This document shows positions 47,668 to 56,503 of a DNA stretch of 64,000 nucleotides, piece after piece (position 1 is the first letter of the stretch; every line of letters starts with the position of its first letter). The stretch is taken from positions 558,001 to 622,000 of the forward strand of contig NZ_SHMH01000001.1 of NCBI RefSeq assembly GCF_004283755.1, in the 5' to 3' direction. The notes under the pieces were generated by a model, which searched no databases, had not been told where the DNA came from, and was given only the letters and a program-made list of their open reading frames with translations. This stretch comes from Pseudoxanthomonas winnipegensis (lineage in GTDB: Bacteria; Pseudomonadota; Gammaproteobacteria; Xanthomonadales; Xanthomonadaceae). Made by a program: the position numbers and the translations under genes.

Positions 47668-48404
47668 CACTCGTCTCCTGCGGCACGCACGGTGCGTTGT
47701 TCGATGCGCTTCTCCGGATGCGCGTTGAGGACCAGGCGATCGACATAGATGCCCGGCAGATGCACCTGGTCGGGATCGAAGCTGCCGACCTCGACGATCT
47801 CCTCGACCTCAGCCACGCACACCTGCCCGGCCATGGCGCAGGCCGGGTTGAAGTTGCGCGCGGTCTTGCGGAACAGCAGGTTGCCGGCGGTGTCGGCCTT
47901 CCACGCCTTGATCAGGGCCACATCGGCGCGCAGCGCGGTCTCCAGCACGTAGCGCTTGCCGTCGAACTCGCGCGTCTCCTTGCCCTGCGCGATCACCGTG
48001 CCGTAGCCGGTGGCGGTGAAGAAGGCCGGGATGCCCGCGCCGCCGGCGCGCAGGCGCTCGGCCAGCGTGCCCTGCGGGTTGAACTCCAGCTCCAGCTCGC
48101 CGGACAGGAACTGCCGTTCGAACTCTTTGTTCTCGCCCACGTAGGACGAAATCATCTTGCGGATCTGGCGCGTTGCCAGCAGCTGGCCCAGGCCGAAGCC
48201 GTCGACGCCGGCGTTGTTGGAGATCACGGTGAGGTTGCGCACGCCGGTGTCGCGCAGTGCGGCGATCAGCGCCTCGGGGATACCGCACAGGCCGAAGCCG
48301 CCGACCGCCAGGGTCTGGCCGTCCGCCACCACGCCATCGAGCGCCGCCTGCGCGCGCTCATACACCTTGCCGCGCATCGGGCGCGCTGAAGACGTCGGGA
48401 CCAT
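47667..48404 (-). CDS. scoA: 3-oxoacid CoA-transferase, subunit A
   Basis: 245 residues. [39 protein letters not shown] is the CoA-transferase family I subunit A glycine-rich signature. Forms an A2B2 or AB enzyme with the downstream gene. The start could be ATG 48404 (a weak SD-like GCGGA 12 nt upstream) or ATG 48377, which matches the usual family start ([10 protein letters not shown]) but lacks a ribosome site. A TAGAAT -10-like box lies about 30 bp upstream of 48404 (48434-48439) without a clear -35. It may be transcribed alone or as the end of the hmfF-side operon; 144 bp separate it from the porin gene. Confidence 0.93.
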   Translation of the reverse strand: MVPTSSARPMRGKVYERAQAALDGVVADGQTLAVGGFGLCGIPEALIAALRDTGVRNLTVISNNAGVDGFGLGQLLATRQIRKMISSYVGENKEFERQFLSGELELEFNPQGTLAERLRAGGAGIPAFFTATGYGTVIAQGKETREFDGKRYVLETALRADVALIKAWKADTAGNLLFRKTARNFNPACAMAGQVCVAEVEEIVEVGSFDPDQVHLPGIYVDRLVLNAHPEKRIEQRTVRAAGDE

Positions 48405-48548
48405 CGCGATATCCGCCGGGAAAGAGGACTGAAATTCTAGCGGACCGCCCCCTCGCGCTGCCTATTGCACTTTCGTCCGTGCGCTGCGGTACAGCAACCG
48501 GAGGAGGCCTCCTCGACCGGGCGGGTCTCCGCAGGCCCAAGGCATCCC

Positions 48549-49988
48549 TCAGAAGCGGAACGTCATGAACCCGCCGAAGAACGTGGCGTCGCCGTAGCCG
48601 GCATCCTCCATCGCCGCCGCGGCCAGGAAGCGCTCGGCGCGCGCAGTGAACGCCACATACCGACTGACCTTCCATGTGGCGTTGAGCCGCAGCAGGTCGC
48701 CGATGCGCCTGCCATCGGTCCGCTGCGTGCCGGCATAGGCGGTGCCGGCGCCGCTGTAGATGGCGTCATCGGTGCTCTGGCGCCACATCCGCTGATACTG
48801 CAGCTGCACGCTGGTGGTCCTGCTCGGCGCGAACTGGAACATCGGCGCGAAGGCGATGTAGTTGGTGCTGCCGAACCAGGTCGCCCAGCTGTGATACGGC
48901 CCGCTGCCGAACAGGATCGAGCTGTTGCGCAGCGTGCTGCTGCCATAGGCGCCGCCGCCGGAGCTCAGGTCGGCGTGGAAGCCGACCTGTGGCGCCCAGC
49001 CGATGCCGGAGAGCTTCCAGTTGAAGGTCGAGTACGCCGAGTAGGCGCGCAGGTCGCGCCCGCCGAAGTCGCCGGTCTGGTACATCGCGGCGGTGTCGAA
49101 CGTCAGCGCGCCGTGCGTGCCGTAGAAGTGCATGCCGAAGTAGTCGCGCGTTTCCCTGGCGACCTTGCCGCCCCAGGCCTTGTTGTCGTCGAGGGCGTGG
49201 AACCAGAACGGCTCCAGGTACAGGCCGGTGCCCGCCAGCCGGAAGCCGGCCAGCGCACCGCTGAAGCGCTTGCTCGACAACGTGCCATCGTCGAAATAGC
49301 CGCCCTGCTGATCGACATAGCGATAGTCGAACACGTCCAGCCGACGGTCCGCAGCGATCGCCCACGCACGCACGCCGTCGAAGGTGACGCGGGTGTTGGA
49401 GTTCTCGCGCGTGGTCACCAGCCACTGCGGGCCGTCCTGGAAATCCTGTCGCCCCACGCGTACGCCGACCTCGGCATCACCCCACTTGCCGGTCAGATCG
49501 ACGAAGGCCTGCTGCAGGAACGCGTCGTCGCGCTGCGAAGCCGGGAAGCTGGTGACGTTGCGGCCGTCGTAACCGCCATGCGCCAGCTCGGTGAACGCGC
49601 GGACGTGCTCGCCCACATGTAGGTCCGCACCGAGGAAGGCACGATACAGCCACGGCGACTGCGAGGCCGCGCCCTCGCGCAGGCCGATGGCGCTGTAGTA
49701 GTCGCCGCGGAAGCGCTGCTCCATGCTCACGCTCAGATAGGTGTCGCCGCTGTCGTTGAACGGGATGTACTTGAGTCCGTCGAACACGCCGGTGCGCTTG
49801 GCCGGATCGCGCAGCGCGGTCCAGTCCTCCACATAGCGCGACATCCAGGTGTCGGGGCCGGTCTTGCCGCCCCAGCCCTGCGCGGCCAGCGGATAGCCGG
49901 CGTCCTGGCTGGCCATCTGCGCCTGTGCGGCGGGGATGCCCGCGGCCAGCGCCGTGGTCATCAGGACGGCGATCTTGCACTTGCGCAT
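48549..49988 (-). CDS. outer-membrane channel, alginate-export/porin family
   Basis: 479 residues. A signal peptide (about 1-23, ending AQA) is followed by a beta-barrel of alternating aromatic-rich strands (DTYLSVSMEQRFRGDYYSAIGL, VGVRVGRQDFQDGPQWLVTTREN, FGMHFYGTHGALTFDTAAMY) with a C-terminal Phe (GFMTFRF) as expected for BAM-assembled barrels. It resembles the Alginate_exp family, which includes specific uptake channels for aromatic and organic acids. The start ATG 49988 has an excellent GGGAGGGGGAG site. It is 23 bp from hmfF, so it probably brings furan acids into the periplasm. Substrate is inferred from context. Confidence 0.8.
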   Translation of the reverse strand: MRKCKIAVLMTTALAAGIPAAQAQMASQDAGYPLAAQGWGGKTGPDTWMSRYVEDWTALRDPAKRTGVFDGLKYIPFNDSGDTYLSVSMEQRFRGDYYSAIGLREGAASQSPWLYRAFLGADLHVGEHVRAFTELAHGGYDGRNVTSFPASQRDDAFLQQAFVDLTGKWGDAEVGVRVGRQDFQDGPQWLVTTRENSNTRVTFDGVRAWAIAADRRLDVFDYRYVDQQGGYFDDGTLSSKRFSGALAGFRLAGTGLYLEPFWFHALDDNKAWGGKVARETRDYFGMHFYGTHGALTFDTAAMYQTGDFGGRDLRAYSAYSTFNWKLSGIGWAPQVGFHADLSSGGGAYGSSTLRNSSILFGSGPYHSWATWFGSTNYIAFAPMFQFAPSRTTSVQLQYQRMWRQSTDDAIYSGAGTAYAGTQRTDGRRIGDLLRLNATWKVSRYVAFTARAERFLAAAAMEDAGYGDATFFGGFMTFRF

Positions 49989-50011
49989 GGCACTCCCCCT
50001 CCCGAAGGTGT

Positions 50012-51427
50012 TCATGCGGCGCGGTCGGCTGCGCCGCGCCAGTCCCGGCGGCCGGTGATCACGGCCTGCAGGTCCAGCGTGTCTTCGCCGGGAATGCGGA
50101 TGCGCTTGTACTTCATCTCCGGCGCATCGACCGGGATGGTGGCGTCCAGTCCCATCTTGGCGCCCACGCCATCGTCGGTGGACGGATCGAGCTTGGAGCC
50201 CTGGCTGTTGCCGATCACCACCAGATCGCGATCGGCCTGGAAGCGCGTGGCCACCGCCCACTCGACTTCCTGCGGGTCATGGATGTCCACGTCGGTGTCG
50301 ACCACCACCACATGCTTGATGTCGTAGTGCGCGGCGAACGCGCCGAGGATGACGTTCTTGCCCTCGCCGTTCTGGCGCTTGTCCAGCTTCACGTAAAGGT
50401 GATAGCGGCCGACCCCACCCAGTGCCAGGTGCACATCGCGCACGCCGGGGAAGCTGCGCTGCAGCTCATTGAGGATGGTGGCCTCACGCGGGATCGCGCC
50501 CAGCAGCAGGTGCTCCAGGCCGCCGCCGACGATGGTGTGGAACACTGCATCGCGGCGATGGGTGATCGCGTCGACCTCGATCACATGGCGACGCGCGCGC
50601 TCGCCGTAGTACTGCGGGAATTCGCCGAACGGCCCTTCCTCCTCGCGTTCGTCGGCCAGCAGCCTGCCCTCGATGACGATCTCGGCCTGCGCCGGCACGC
50701 GCACCTCGTTGGTGGTGCACTTGACCACTTCCAGCGGCCGGCCGTGCAAGGCGCCGGCGATCTCCAGTTCGTCGTGGTCCACCGGCACGATCGCCTGCGA
50801 GGACAGCAGCGTGGCCGGGTCCACGCCGATGGCGATGGCCATCTGCAGCGGCTTGCCGTCCTTCTCGGCCATGCGGTAGTAGTGGTCGGTGTGGCGCGGC
50901 AGCAGCAGCACGCCGATGCGGTTCTTGCCGCTGATCTGGCAGCGGTGGATGGCGACGTTCTGGATGCCGGTTTCCGGGCTGCGCGAGATCAGCAGGCCGG
51001 CGGTGATGTAGGCGCCGCTGTCGTGTTCGTTGTGGGTGGGGATCGGCAGCTGCCTGAGCAGATCGATCTGCGTGTGCACCACCTCCTGCGCGGGGGCGTC
51101 GCCGACCTCCTTCCACGGAATCGGGTTGGACGCGGCGTGCTGGAACCGCGCCAGCAGCTCGTCCTGCGCCACGCCCAGCGCCTCGGCCATCCAGCCACGG
51201 TCGGACACGATGCCGGAGATCACCGGGATCGCATGCGCGCCATCGGGACGGGGAAAGAACGTGGCCTGGCGCCCGTCCAGCTTGTGCGCGACCGCCGCGA
51301 TCTCGTGCCGCAGCCTGAGCCCGTCGCGGGCCACGGCCAGTTCGCCACGCGCGGACAGGCGGTCCAGCCACTGACGCAACGACAGCGCGCCGTGCGTGTT
51401 GCCGGATCTGGGATTGGAATCAGCCAT
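50012..51427 (-). CDS. hmfF: UbiD-family decarboxylase, likely furandicarboxylate decarboxylase HmfF
   Basis: 471 residues; prenyl-FMN-dependent UbiD fold. Recognisable segments are SLRQWLDRLSARGELAVA at the start, IHRCQISGKNRIGVLLLPRHTDHYY, the EEEGPFGEFPQYYGE loop with catalytic Glu residues, and the C-terminal GSKLDPSTDDGVGAKMGLDAT. UbiD enzymes decarboxylate aromatic or alpha,beta-unsaturated acids. The presence of UbiX, GMC oxidase, acyl-CoA ligase and Mo-hydroxylase genes around it points to HmfF, which converts 2,5-furandicarboxylate to 2-furoate. ATG 51427 has AAGG 7 nt upstream. A 4-hydroxybenzoate-type substrate cannot be excluded from sequence alone. Operon: MFS-hmfF-porin. Confidence 0.85.
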   Translation of the reverse strand: MADSNPRSGNTHGALSLRQWLDRLSARGELAVARDGLRLRHEIAAVAHKLDGRQATFFPRPDGAHAIPVISGIVSDRGWMAEALGVAQDELLARFQHAASNPIPWKEVGDAPAQEVVHTQIDLLRQLPIPTHNEHDSGAYITAGLLISRSPETGIQNVAIHRCQISGKNRIGVLLLPRHTDHYYRMAEKDGKPLQMAIAIGVDPATLLSSQAIVPVDHDELEIAGALHGRPLEVVKCTTNEVRVPAQAEIVIEGRLLADEREEEGPFGEFPQYYGERARRHVIEVDAITHRRDAVFHTIVGGGLEHLLLGAIPREATILNELQRSFPGVRDVHLALGGVGRYHLYVKLDKRQNGEGKNVILGAFAAHYDIKHVVVVDTDVDIHDPQEVEWAVATRFQADRDLVVIGNSQGSKLDPSTDDGVGAKMGLDATIPVDAPEMKYKRIRIPGEDTLDLQAVITGRRDWRGAADRAA

Positions 51428-51555
51428 GGTTGCCTTCATCGGTCGGCCGCACGCCAGGGGCTGCGCGCGCCGTGTGGGAACACCGGCACGCTCGGGTGCC
51501 GGCAAGAAGTCGCGAACGGACCACCCGGCGCGGGGCCTGGGCGATCGCGCGCGGT

Positions 51556-52905
51556 CTAAAGCGTCCTGCCGCGCGTCTCGGGGATGACCACCGCGCCGAT
51601 CAGGTAGATCAGGCCGATCACGCCGGTGAACACCGCCAGCACCGTCGGGATCTGCGCGGGCGTGGCGCTGGCCAGAGACACGAAGGTCGGCATGGTCCCG
51701 CCCAAGGCGAAGCCGATGTTCCAGCTCAGGCCGGTGCCGCTGGCGCGCAGATCGGTGGAGAAGCGCTCGTTGAGAAAGATCATGATCGGCGCGATCGCCG
51801 CGCCGCCGATCAGCGAGATCGCCACCGCGTACAGCAGCACCGTGTCGACCGAGCCGGCCGCACCGCTCACGCCATGGAACAGCAGCGGCAGACCGACCAG
51901 CGCGGCCAGGCCGGCGACGATGAAGCTCGGCTTGCGCCCGACCTTGTCGCTGAGCCAGCCGAAGAACAGCGCGCTGACGATCACCGCCACCGAGCCCCAC
52001 ATCAGGATGTGCGAGCTCTCCCCGTGCGGCACCTCGGCCACCAGATTGAGCAGAGTCGGCAGGTAGCCGGAGGTCAGGTAATAGGTCGCACCGCCGCCGA
52101 AGGTGATCAGCAGATTGACCAGCATGACCTTGCGGTACTCGCGGCCGAACACGCGCCGCAGCGGCGAGACCTTCGGCGCGGCGGCGACCTTGCCGCTGGC
52201 CTTGGCCTCCTGCAACTGCTTCCAGACCGGCGATTCCTCGAGGAACTTGAACATGATCAGGCCGAAGGCCGTGCTGATCAGCCCGGTGAAGAACATGAAG
52301 CGCCAGCCCCAATGGTCGAACTGCGCATCGGGGAAGATGCCCGACAGCACGAAGTAGGCGAAGGAGGCCATCAGCGCGCCGATGCCGGCGCCGGCGCCGC
52401 CGACCAGGCCGGACACCAGACCGCGATACCGCGGCGGGATCGACTCGGTGCCGATGGTATGGGTGGAGGCGACGATGCCGCCGACGAACAGGCCCTGCAC
52501 TACGCGCAGTACCAGGAACAGCACCGGCGCCAGGAGGCCGACCTGCTCGATGGTCGGCAGCACGCCGAAGGCCGCAGTGGCCAGGCCGACGCCGACCATC
52601 GCCACCATCAGCGCCAGCTTGCGGCCCTTGCGATCTGCATAGGCGCCGAACACGGCCGAGCCCAGCGGGCGTACCAGCAGCGCCACCGCGAACGAGGCAT
52701 AGACCGCCGCCAGCGACAGCGTAGGCGTGTGCGAGGGGAAGAACAGCCGGCCCACGATCGGGGCGACGTAGAGCAGCAGGAACAGGTCGAACAGATCCAG
52801 CGCCCACCCGAAGGTGGAGGCGAAGGCCGCAAGCAGCACCTTGCGCGGTGGAATGGGCGCAGCCGCCCCCGTCGCCCCGCCTGGCGAGGTCGTGGTTCCG
52901 CTCAT
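51556..52905 (-). CDS. MFS transporter, metabolite:H+ symporter type
   Basis: 449 residues, 12 predicted transmembrane helices. The conserved loop between helices 2 and 3 (RPLGSAVFGAYADRKGRK) and its repeat (GWLSDKVGRKPSF) mark the MFS, and WALDLFDLFLLLY in helix 1 fits the sugar/acid symporter group. ATG 52905 has a strong GAGGAGGGG site. First gene of the minus-strand arm, divergent from the LysR gene. Likely imports furoate, FDCA or a related acid; comparable MFS genes accompany hmf clusters elsewhere. Confidence 0.88.
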   Translation of the reverse strand: MSGTTTSPGGATGAAAPIPPRKVLLAAFASTFGWALDLFDLFLLLYVAPIVGRLFFPSHTPTLSLAAVYASFAVALLVRPLGSAVFGAYADRKGRKLALMVAMVGVGLATAAFGVLPTIEQVGLLAPVLFLVLRVVQGLFVGGIVASTHTIGTESIPPRYRGLVSGLVGGAGAGIGALMASFAYFVLSGIFPDAQFDHWGWRFMFFTGLISTAFGLIMFKFLEESPVWKQLQEAKASGKVAAAPKVSPLRRVFGREYRKVMLVNLLITFGGGATYYLTSGYLPTLLNLVAEVPHGESSHILMWGSVAVIVSALFFGWLSDKVGRKPSFIVAGLAALVGLPLLFHGVSGAAGSVDTVLLYAVAISLIGGAAIAPIMIFLNERFSTDLRASGTGLSWNIGFALGGTMPTFVSLASATPAQIPTVLAVFTGVIGLIYLIGAVVIPETRGRTL

Positions 52906-53084
52906 GTTTCCCCTCCTCGGAAATGGATGAACGTTGCTCGAGTTGTGGCCGTGCGCGGCGAAGCCGCATCGGCGTCGCGCCTGGCGGCGATGGCCAGCCC
53001 GACGGGCGCACCCCGGAAGGGGCAACGGCCGCAGCCTCGCCCAGGCGGCCGATAATTCCAAATAATGAATTTAGATATGATCCA

Positions 53085-53097
53085 TCAGATTTTCTGA
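53085..53097. promoter_or_regulatory. LysR-type operator candidate in the MFS-lysR divergent region
   Basis: TCAGATTTTCTGA, an interrupted palindrome of the T-N11-A form bound by LysR proteins, 19 bp before the lysR start and within an AT-rich stretch (53051-53098). A near-identical palindrome lies at 54023-54035. Confidence 0.55.
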
Positions 53098-53115
53098 CCT
53101 CATCCCGGAGGGGCG

Positions 53116-54054
53116 ATGGACCTGCGACAGATCAATTACTTCCTGGCGCTGTACGAAGAAGGCAGCGTCACGCGCGCGGCGCAGCGCATGAACGTGGTCC
53201 AGCCCGCGCTGTCGATGCAGATCGCCAAGCTGGAGCGCGAGCTGGAGCAGAAGCTGTTCGAGCGCACCCCCAAGCGCATGGTGCCGACCGCCGCCGGCCG
53301 CACGCTGCACCGGCTGGTGACGCCGATCCAGCGCGATTTGGCCGCGGCGATGACGCATATGGCCAACCTGTCGGGCACCGTCTCCGGCGAGGTCTCCATC
53401 GGCGTGCTGTCCTCGGTCACGCGCAGCGTGATTCCCGGCGTGCTGATGGCCTACTCGGCCGACTATCCGGACGTGCGGATCTCCATCGCCGATGGCTATT
53501 CGCAGACCTTCATCGAATGGGTCAACGCCGGCCGCCTGGACGTGGCGGTGATCAACCGGCCGGCGCGCCGCCTGGGGCTGGAGATGATCCCGCTGCTGGA
53601 GGAAGAGATGGTCCTGGTCGGCGCGCGCGGCAACGCCCCGCCGAAGATCCGCTCGCTCGGCGACGTGGCCGCGCTGAAGCTGGTGCTGCCGTCCAAGCGC
53701 CACGGCCTGCGCGCCGAGCTGGAGCGCCACATGGCCGGGCTCACCGTCGAGCTGGAACCGCAGCTGGAGATCGACTCGACCGACTCCATCGCCGACCTGG
53801 TCGCGCGCAGCGACTGGTTCACCGTGCTGCCCAGCATCGCCGTGCACCGGCAGCTGCTGGATGGCTCGCTGGTGGGGTATTCGATCGGCCGCTCGCGGAT
53901 CACCCGCCATCTGGTCGTCATCCACCAGGCGCGGCATCCGCTGGGGCCGGCGGCGATGCTGCTGGTCGAGCGCCTGCGCGAGGCGCTGCACGAGACGCGC
54001 GAGGCGCTGGAGCCGATCCTTATCAGATCATCTGATAAAAAAAATAAAGACTGA
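53116..54054 (+). CDS. LysR-family transcriptional regulator of the furan cluster
   Basis: 312 residues. N-terminal winged HTH (about 1-60, MDLRQINYFLALYEEGSVTRAAQRMNVVQPALSMQIAKLERELEQKLFERT) and a LysR substrate-binding domain (about 90-295). It lies between the divergent MFS-hmfF-porin arm and the ALDH-hmfG arm and is the obvious local regulator, comparable in position to HmfR-type LysR genes. GGAGG lies just before the start. The last codons (IRSSDKKNKD) are AT-rich and contain a palindrome matching the one upstream of the gene. The effector is inferred to be a furan acid or CoA ester. Confidence 0.9.
   Translation: MDLRQINYFLALYEEGSVTRAAQRMNVVQPALSMQIAKLERELEQKLFERTPKRMVPTAAGRTLHRLVTPIQRDLAAAMTHMANLSGTVSGEVSIGVLSSVTRSVIPGVLMAYSADYPDVRISIADGYSQTFIEWVNAGRLDVAVINRPARRLGLEMIPLLEEEMVLVGARGNAPPKIRSLGDVAALKLVLPSKRHGLRAELERHMAGLTVELEPQLEIDSTDSIADLVARSDWFTVLPSIAVHRQLLDGSLVGYSIGRSRITRHLVVIHQARHPLGPAAMLLVERLREALHETREALEPILIRSSDKKNKD
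54020..54038. promoter_or_regulatory. second LysR-type operator candidate, within the end of lysR
   Basis: TTATCAGATCATCTGATAA: 8-bp arms, 3-bp centre, containing TCAGAT-CA-TCTGA, which matches the operator at 53085-53097 in 11 of 13 positions. It overlaps the last lysR codons and is followed by A-rich DNA (AAAAAATAAAGA), so it is not a plus-strand intrinsic terminator. It lies about 240 bp upstream of the ALDH gene. Confidence 0.5.
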
Positions 54055-54278
54055 TTATTAGACTTGATGCCCAGCCCGCGCTAGCGTCGCCCTCGGGAGT
54101 GGCGCGCCGTCCGCGGGCGCGCCGCCGCCGAGCCTCGATTTCCTCCGGGCGCGGCGGTCGGGAGGCGCGGTGGGATGCAGCGCGCATCGGCGCGGCCGCG
54201 GGCCGGCGCCTTCCCGCGCGGGATGTCCCGCCACAGACGCGTCCGGATCGTCGTGCGCCATGCACCCAGGACGCTTCC

Positions 54279-55736
54279 GTGACCCGTTCCCCCGCCATGC
54301 ACTGGATCGACGGCAAGGCCGTCGGCACCGCCTTCCTTCCCAGCCAGGACCCGGCCAACGGCCAGGTCCTCGGCCAGTACGCCGACGGCGGCGCGGCAGA
54401 GGCGCAGGCCGCCATCGACGCGGCCCGCCGCGCCTTCGACCACGGCGCCTGGGCCGCCTCGCCGCGCCTGCGCCAGCGCGTGCTGCTGGACTGGGCCGCC
54501 GCCCTGCAGGCACGCGCCGATGCACTGGCCGAGCTGCTGACCCTCGAGAACGGCAAGGTCATCGCGCAGTCGCGCGGCGAGGTGGCCGGCGCGATCTCCG
54601 AGATCGAGTACTACGCCGGCCTGGCCCGTCACATTCCCGGCCACGTGCTGGAACCCGAGCCCGGCGTGCTGTCCACCGTGCTGCGCGAGCCGGCCGGCGT
54701 GGCCGGCATCATCGTGCCGTGGAATGCGCCGGCGGTGCTGCTGGTGCGCGCGCTCGGCCCGGCGCTGGCCGCCGGCTGCACGGTGGTGGTCAAGCCGGCC
54801 GCGCAGACCACGCTGTTCAACGCCGCGATCCTGGCCCCGCTGCTGCAGCATCCGCAGCTGCCGGCCGGCGTGGTCAACGTCTTCAGCGAGGCCGGCAGCG
54901 CCGGCGCTTCGCTGCTGGCCACCTCGCACGCGGTGGACGTGATCTGCTTCACCGGCTCGACCGCGGTGGGCAAGACCATCATGCGCAACGCCGCCGACAG
55001 CATGAAGAAGCTCTCGCTGGAACTCGGCGGCAACTCGGCCTGCCTGGTGTTCCCCGACGCCGACGTGGAGGCGGTCGCGCCCAGGCTGGCCGCCGCCGCG
55101 ACCATCCTCTCCGGCCAGCAGTGCACCGCGGCGCGGCGCGTGCTGGTGCACAAGAGCAGGCTCTCGGAGATGAAGCAGGCGCTGACCGGCGCGCTGGAGT
55201 CGCTGCGCCTGGGCCCCGGCATCGATCCGGTCTCGCAGATCGGCCCGCTGATCGACCGGCGCGCGCGCGATGGCGTCGCCGCCCAGATCGCCCAGGCCTG
55301 CGAGCTCGCCGACCAGGTGCTGCTGCGCGGCGGCGTGCCCGACGGCGCGCTGGCCGAAGGCGCGTTCTTCAAGCCCGCGCTGGTGTATCACCGCGACAGC
55401 GGTGCCGACTTCGTCCAGGACGAGATCTTCGGCCCGTTCCTGGTGCTGGAGTCGTTCGAGGACGAGGCCGAGGCCATCGCGCGGGCCAACCACACCGTCT
55501 TCGGCCTGTCGGCCAGCGTGTGGACGCACGACGGCGCGCGCGCCCTGCGCGTGGCCCGCGCCCTGCGCAACGGCACGGTGTGGATCAACGAGCACAACCG
55601 GCTGCTGGCCGAAGTGGAGACCGGCGGCTATCGCCAGAGCGGCCTGGGCCGTCTGCACGGCTACGACGCGCTGGCCGACTTCACCGAACTCAAGCACATC
55701 TACCAGGCGCCGGGCGTGGCCGGCGTTACGCCGTGA
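54279..55736 (+). CDS. NAD(P)-dependent aldehyde dehydrogenase (probable furfural/HMF-aldehyde oxidation)
   Basis: 485 residues. Catalytic Cys282 (GQQCTAARR), general base Glu248 (LELGGN), Asn149 (VPWNAP) and Lys172 (VKPAA) are all present, giving a complete ALDH active site. GTG at 54279 preceded by AGGA is preferred; ATG 54297 is an alternative. A long upstream open frame to 54099 reads GC-rich leader sequence and is not convincing. It overlaps the next ORF's upstream ATG (TGATG). In this context it most likely oxidises furfural, HMF or 5-formylfuroate to the acid. Sequence alone indicates only a broad-specificity ALDH. Confidence 0.88.
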   Translation: MTRSPAMHWIDGKAVGTAFLPSQDPANGQVLGQYADGGAAEAQAAIDAARRAFDHGAWAASPRLRQRVLLDWAAALQARADALAELLTLENGKVIAQSRGEVAGAISEIEYYAGLARHIPGHVLEPEPGVLSTVLREPAGVAGIIVPWNAPAVLLVRALGPALAAGCTVVVKPAAQTTLFNAAILAPLLQHPQLPAGVVNVFSEAGSAGASLLATSHAVDVICFTGSTAVGKTIMRNAADSMKKLSLELGGNSACLVFPDADVEAVAPRLAAAATILSGQQCTAARRVLVHKSRLSEMKQALTGALESLRLGPGIDPVSQIGPLIDRRARDGVAAQIAQACELADQVLLRGGVPDGALAEGAFFKPALVYHRDSGADFVQDEIFGPFLVLESFEDEAEAIARANHTVFGLSASVWTHDGARALRVARALRNGTVWINEHNRLLAEVETGGYRQSGLGRLHGYDALADFTELKHIYQAPGVAGVTP

Positions 55737-55759
55737 TGGCCGACTCAGGAGACCAGCCG

Positions 55760-56362
55760 ATGCGTGCAGACCCGCAGCAGAACCCGCCGCTCATCGTCGG
55801 CATCTCCGGCGCCAGCGGCGTGATCTATGGCGTGCGCCTGCTGGAAATGCTCAAGGCGCTGCGGATCCCCGCGCACCTGGTGATGTCCAAGTCCGCCGAG
55901 ATCACCATCGCCCACGAGACCGACCTGAAGATCGCCGAGGTCAAGGCGCTGGCCACGCAGGTCCATGCGCACCAGGACATCGCCGCCTCGATCTCCTCCG
56001 GCTCGTTCCGTACGCGCGGCATGATCGTCGCGCCGTGCTCGATGCGCTCGATGTCCGAGATCGCCACCGGCGTGACCTCCAGCCTGCTCACGCGCGCCGC
56101 CGACGTGGTGCTGAAGGAGCGCCGCCGCCTGGTGCTGATGGTGCGTGAGACGCCGCTGCATACTGGCCACCTGCGCAGCATGACCCAGCTCTCGGAGATG
56201 GGCGCGATCATCGCCCCGCCGGTGCCGGCGTTCTATGCGCGCCCCGAGTCGATCGATGCGATGGTCGACCATACGGTAGGGCGGGTGCTGGATCTGTTCG
56301 AGATCGAGACGGGGACGGTGAAGCGGTGGCGGCAGGGCGTGGATGCGGAGGCGGGGCAGTAG
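55760..56362 (+). CDS. hmfG: UbiX-family flavin prenyltransferase (HmfG)
   Basis: 200 residues. PPLIVGISGASGVIYGVRLLEML (FMN-binding), SSGSFRTRGMIVAPCSMRSMSEIATG and the C-terminal RRRLVLMVRETPLHTGHLRSMTQLSEMGAIIAPPVPAFY are the UbiX/Pad1 signatures. It makes prenylated FMN, the cofactor needed by the UbiD-type HmfF at 50012. The ATG at 55760 has AGGAG nearby; an ATG at 55736 overlapping the ALDH stop would give 208 residues. The separation of hmfF and hmfG onto opposite strands on either side of lysR suggests coordinated control. Confidence 0.92.
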   Translation: MRADPQQNPPLIVGISGASGVIYGVRLLEMLKALRIPAHLVMSKSAEITIAHETDLKIAEVKALATQVHAHQDIAASISSGSFRTRGMIVAPCSMRSMSEIATGVTSSLLTRAADVVLKERRRLVLMVRETPLHTGHLRSMTQLSEMGAIIAPPVPAFYARPESIDAMVDHTVGRVLDLFEIETGTVKRWRQGVDAEAGQ

Positions 56363-56429
56363 GTTTGCGGCGAGCGCTGGCTGGGTAAGGCGGCGGGCAT
56401 CCGTTGACGCGCCGGCAAAGGCGAACAGC

Positions 56430-56464
56430 GAAGTCCCTGGATTCCCGCGCTCGCGGGAATGACG
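56430..56464 (+). repeat. REP-like palindrome, copy 5
   Basis: TCCCTGG flank, core ATTCCCGCG-CT-CGCGGGAAT, then GACG. Same family as the four copies around the GIY-YIG gene. It lies between the convergent ends of hmfG and hmfH (141-bp gap). Confidence 0.85.
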
Positions 56465-56503
56465 CGCTGGGGGTTCTGCTTCGGCGTTGGATGTTGGTGC
56501 GGC

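Noticed and set aside
54020-54038. Palindrome as the lysR transcription terminator
   Set aside because: It is inside the coding sequence and is followed by an A-run, not a T-run, on the sense strand. It also matches the upstream operator-like palindrome.
50012-56362. UbiD/UbiX as the ubiquinone biosynthesis pair
   Set aside because: They sit in a regulated catabolic cluster with MFS, porin, ALDH and LysR genes and no ubi genes. A housekeeping pair would not be expected here.
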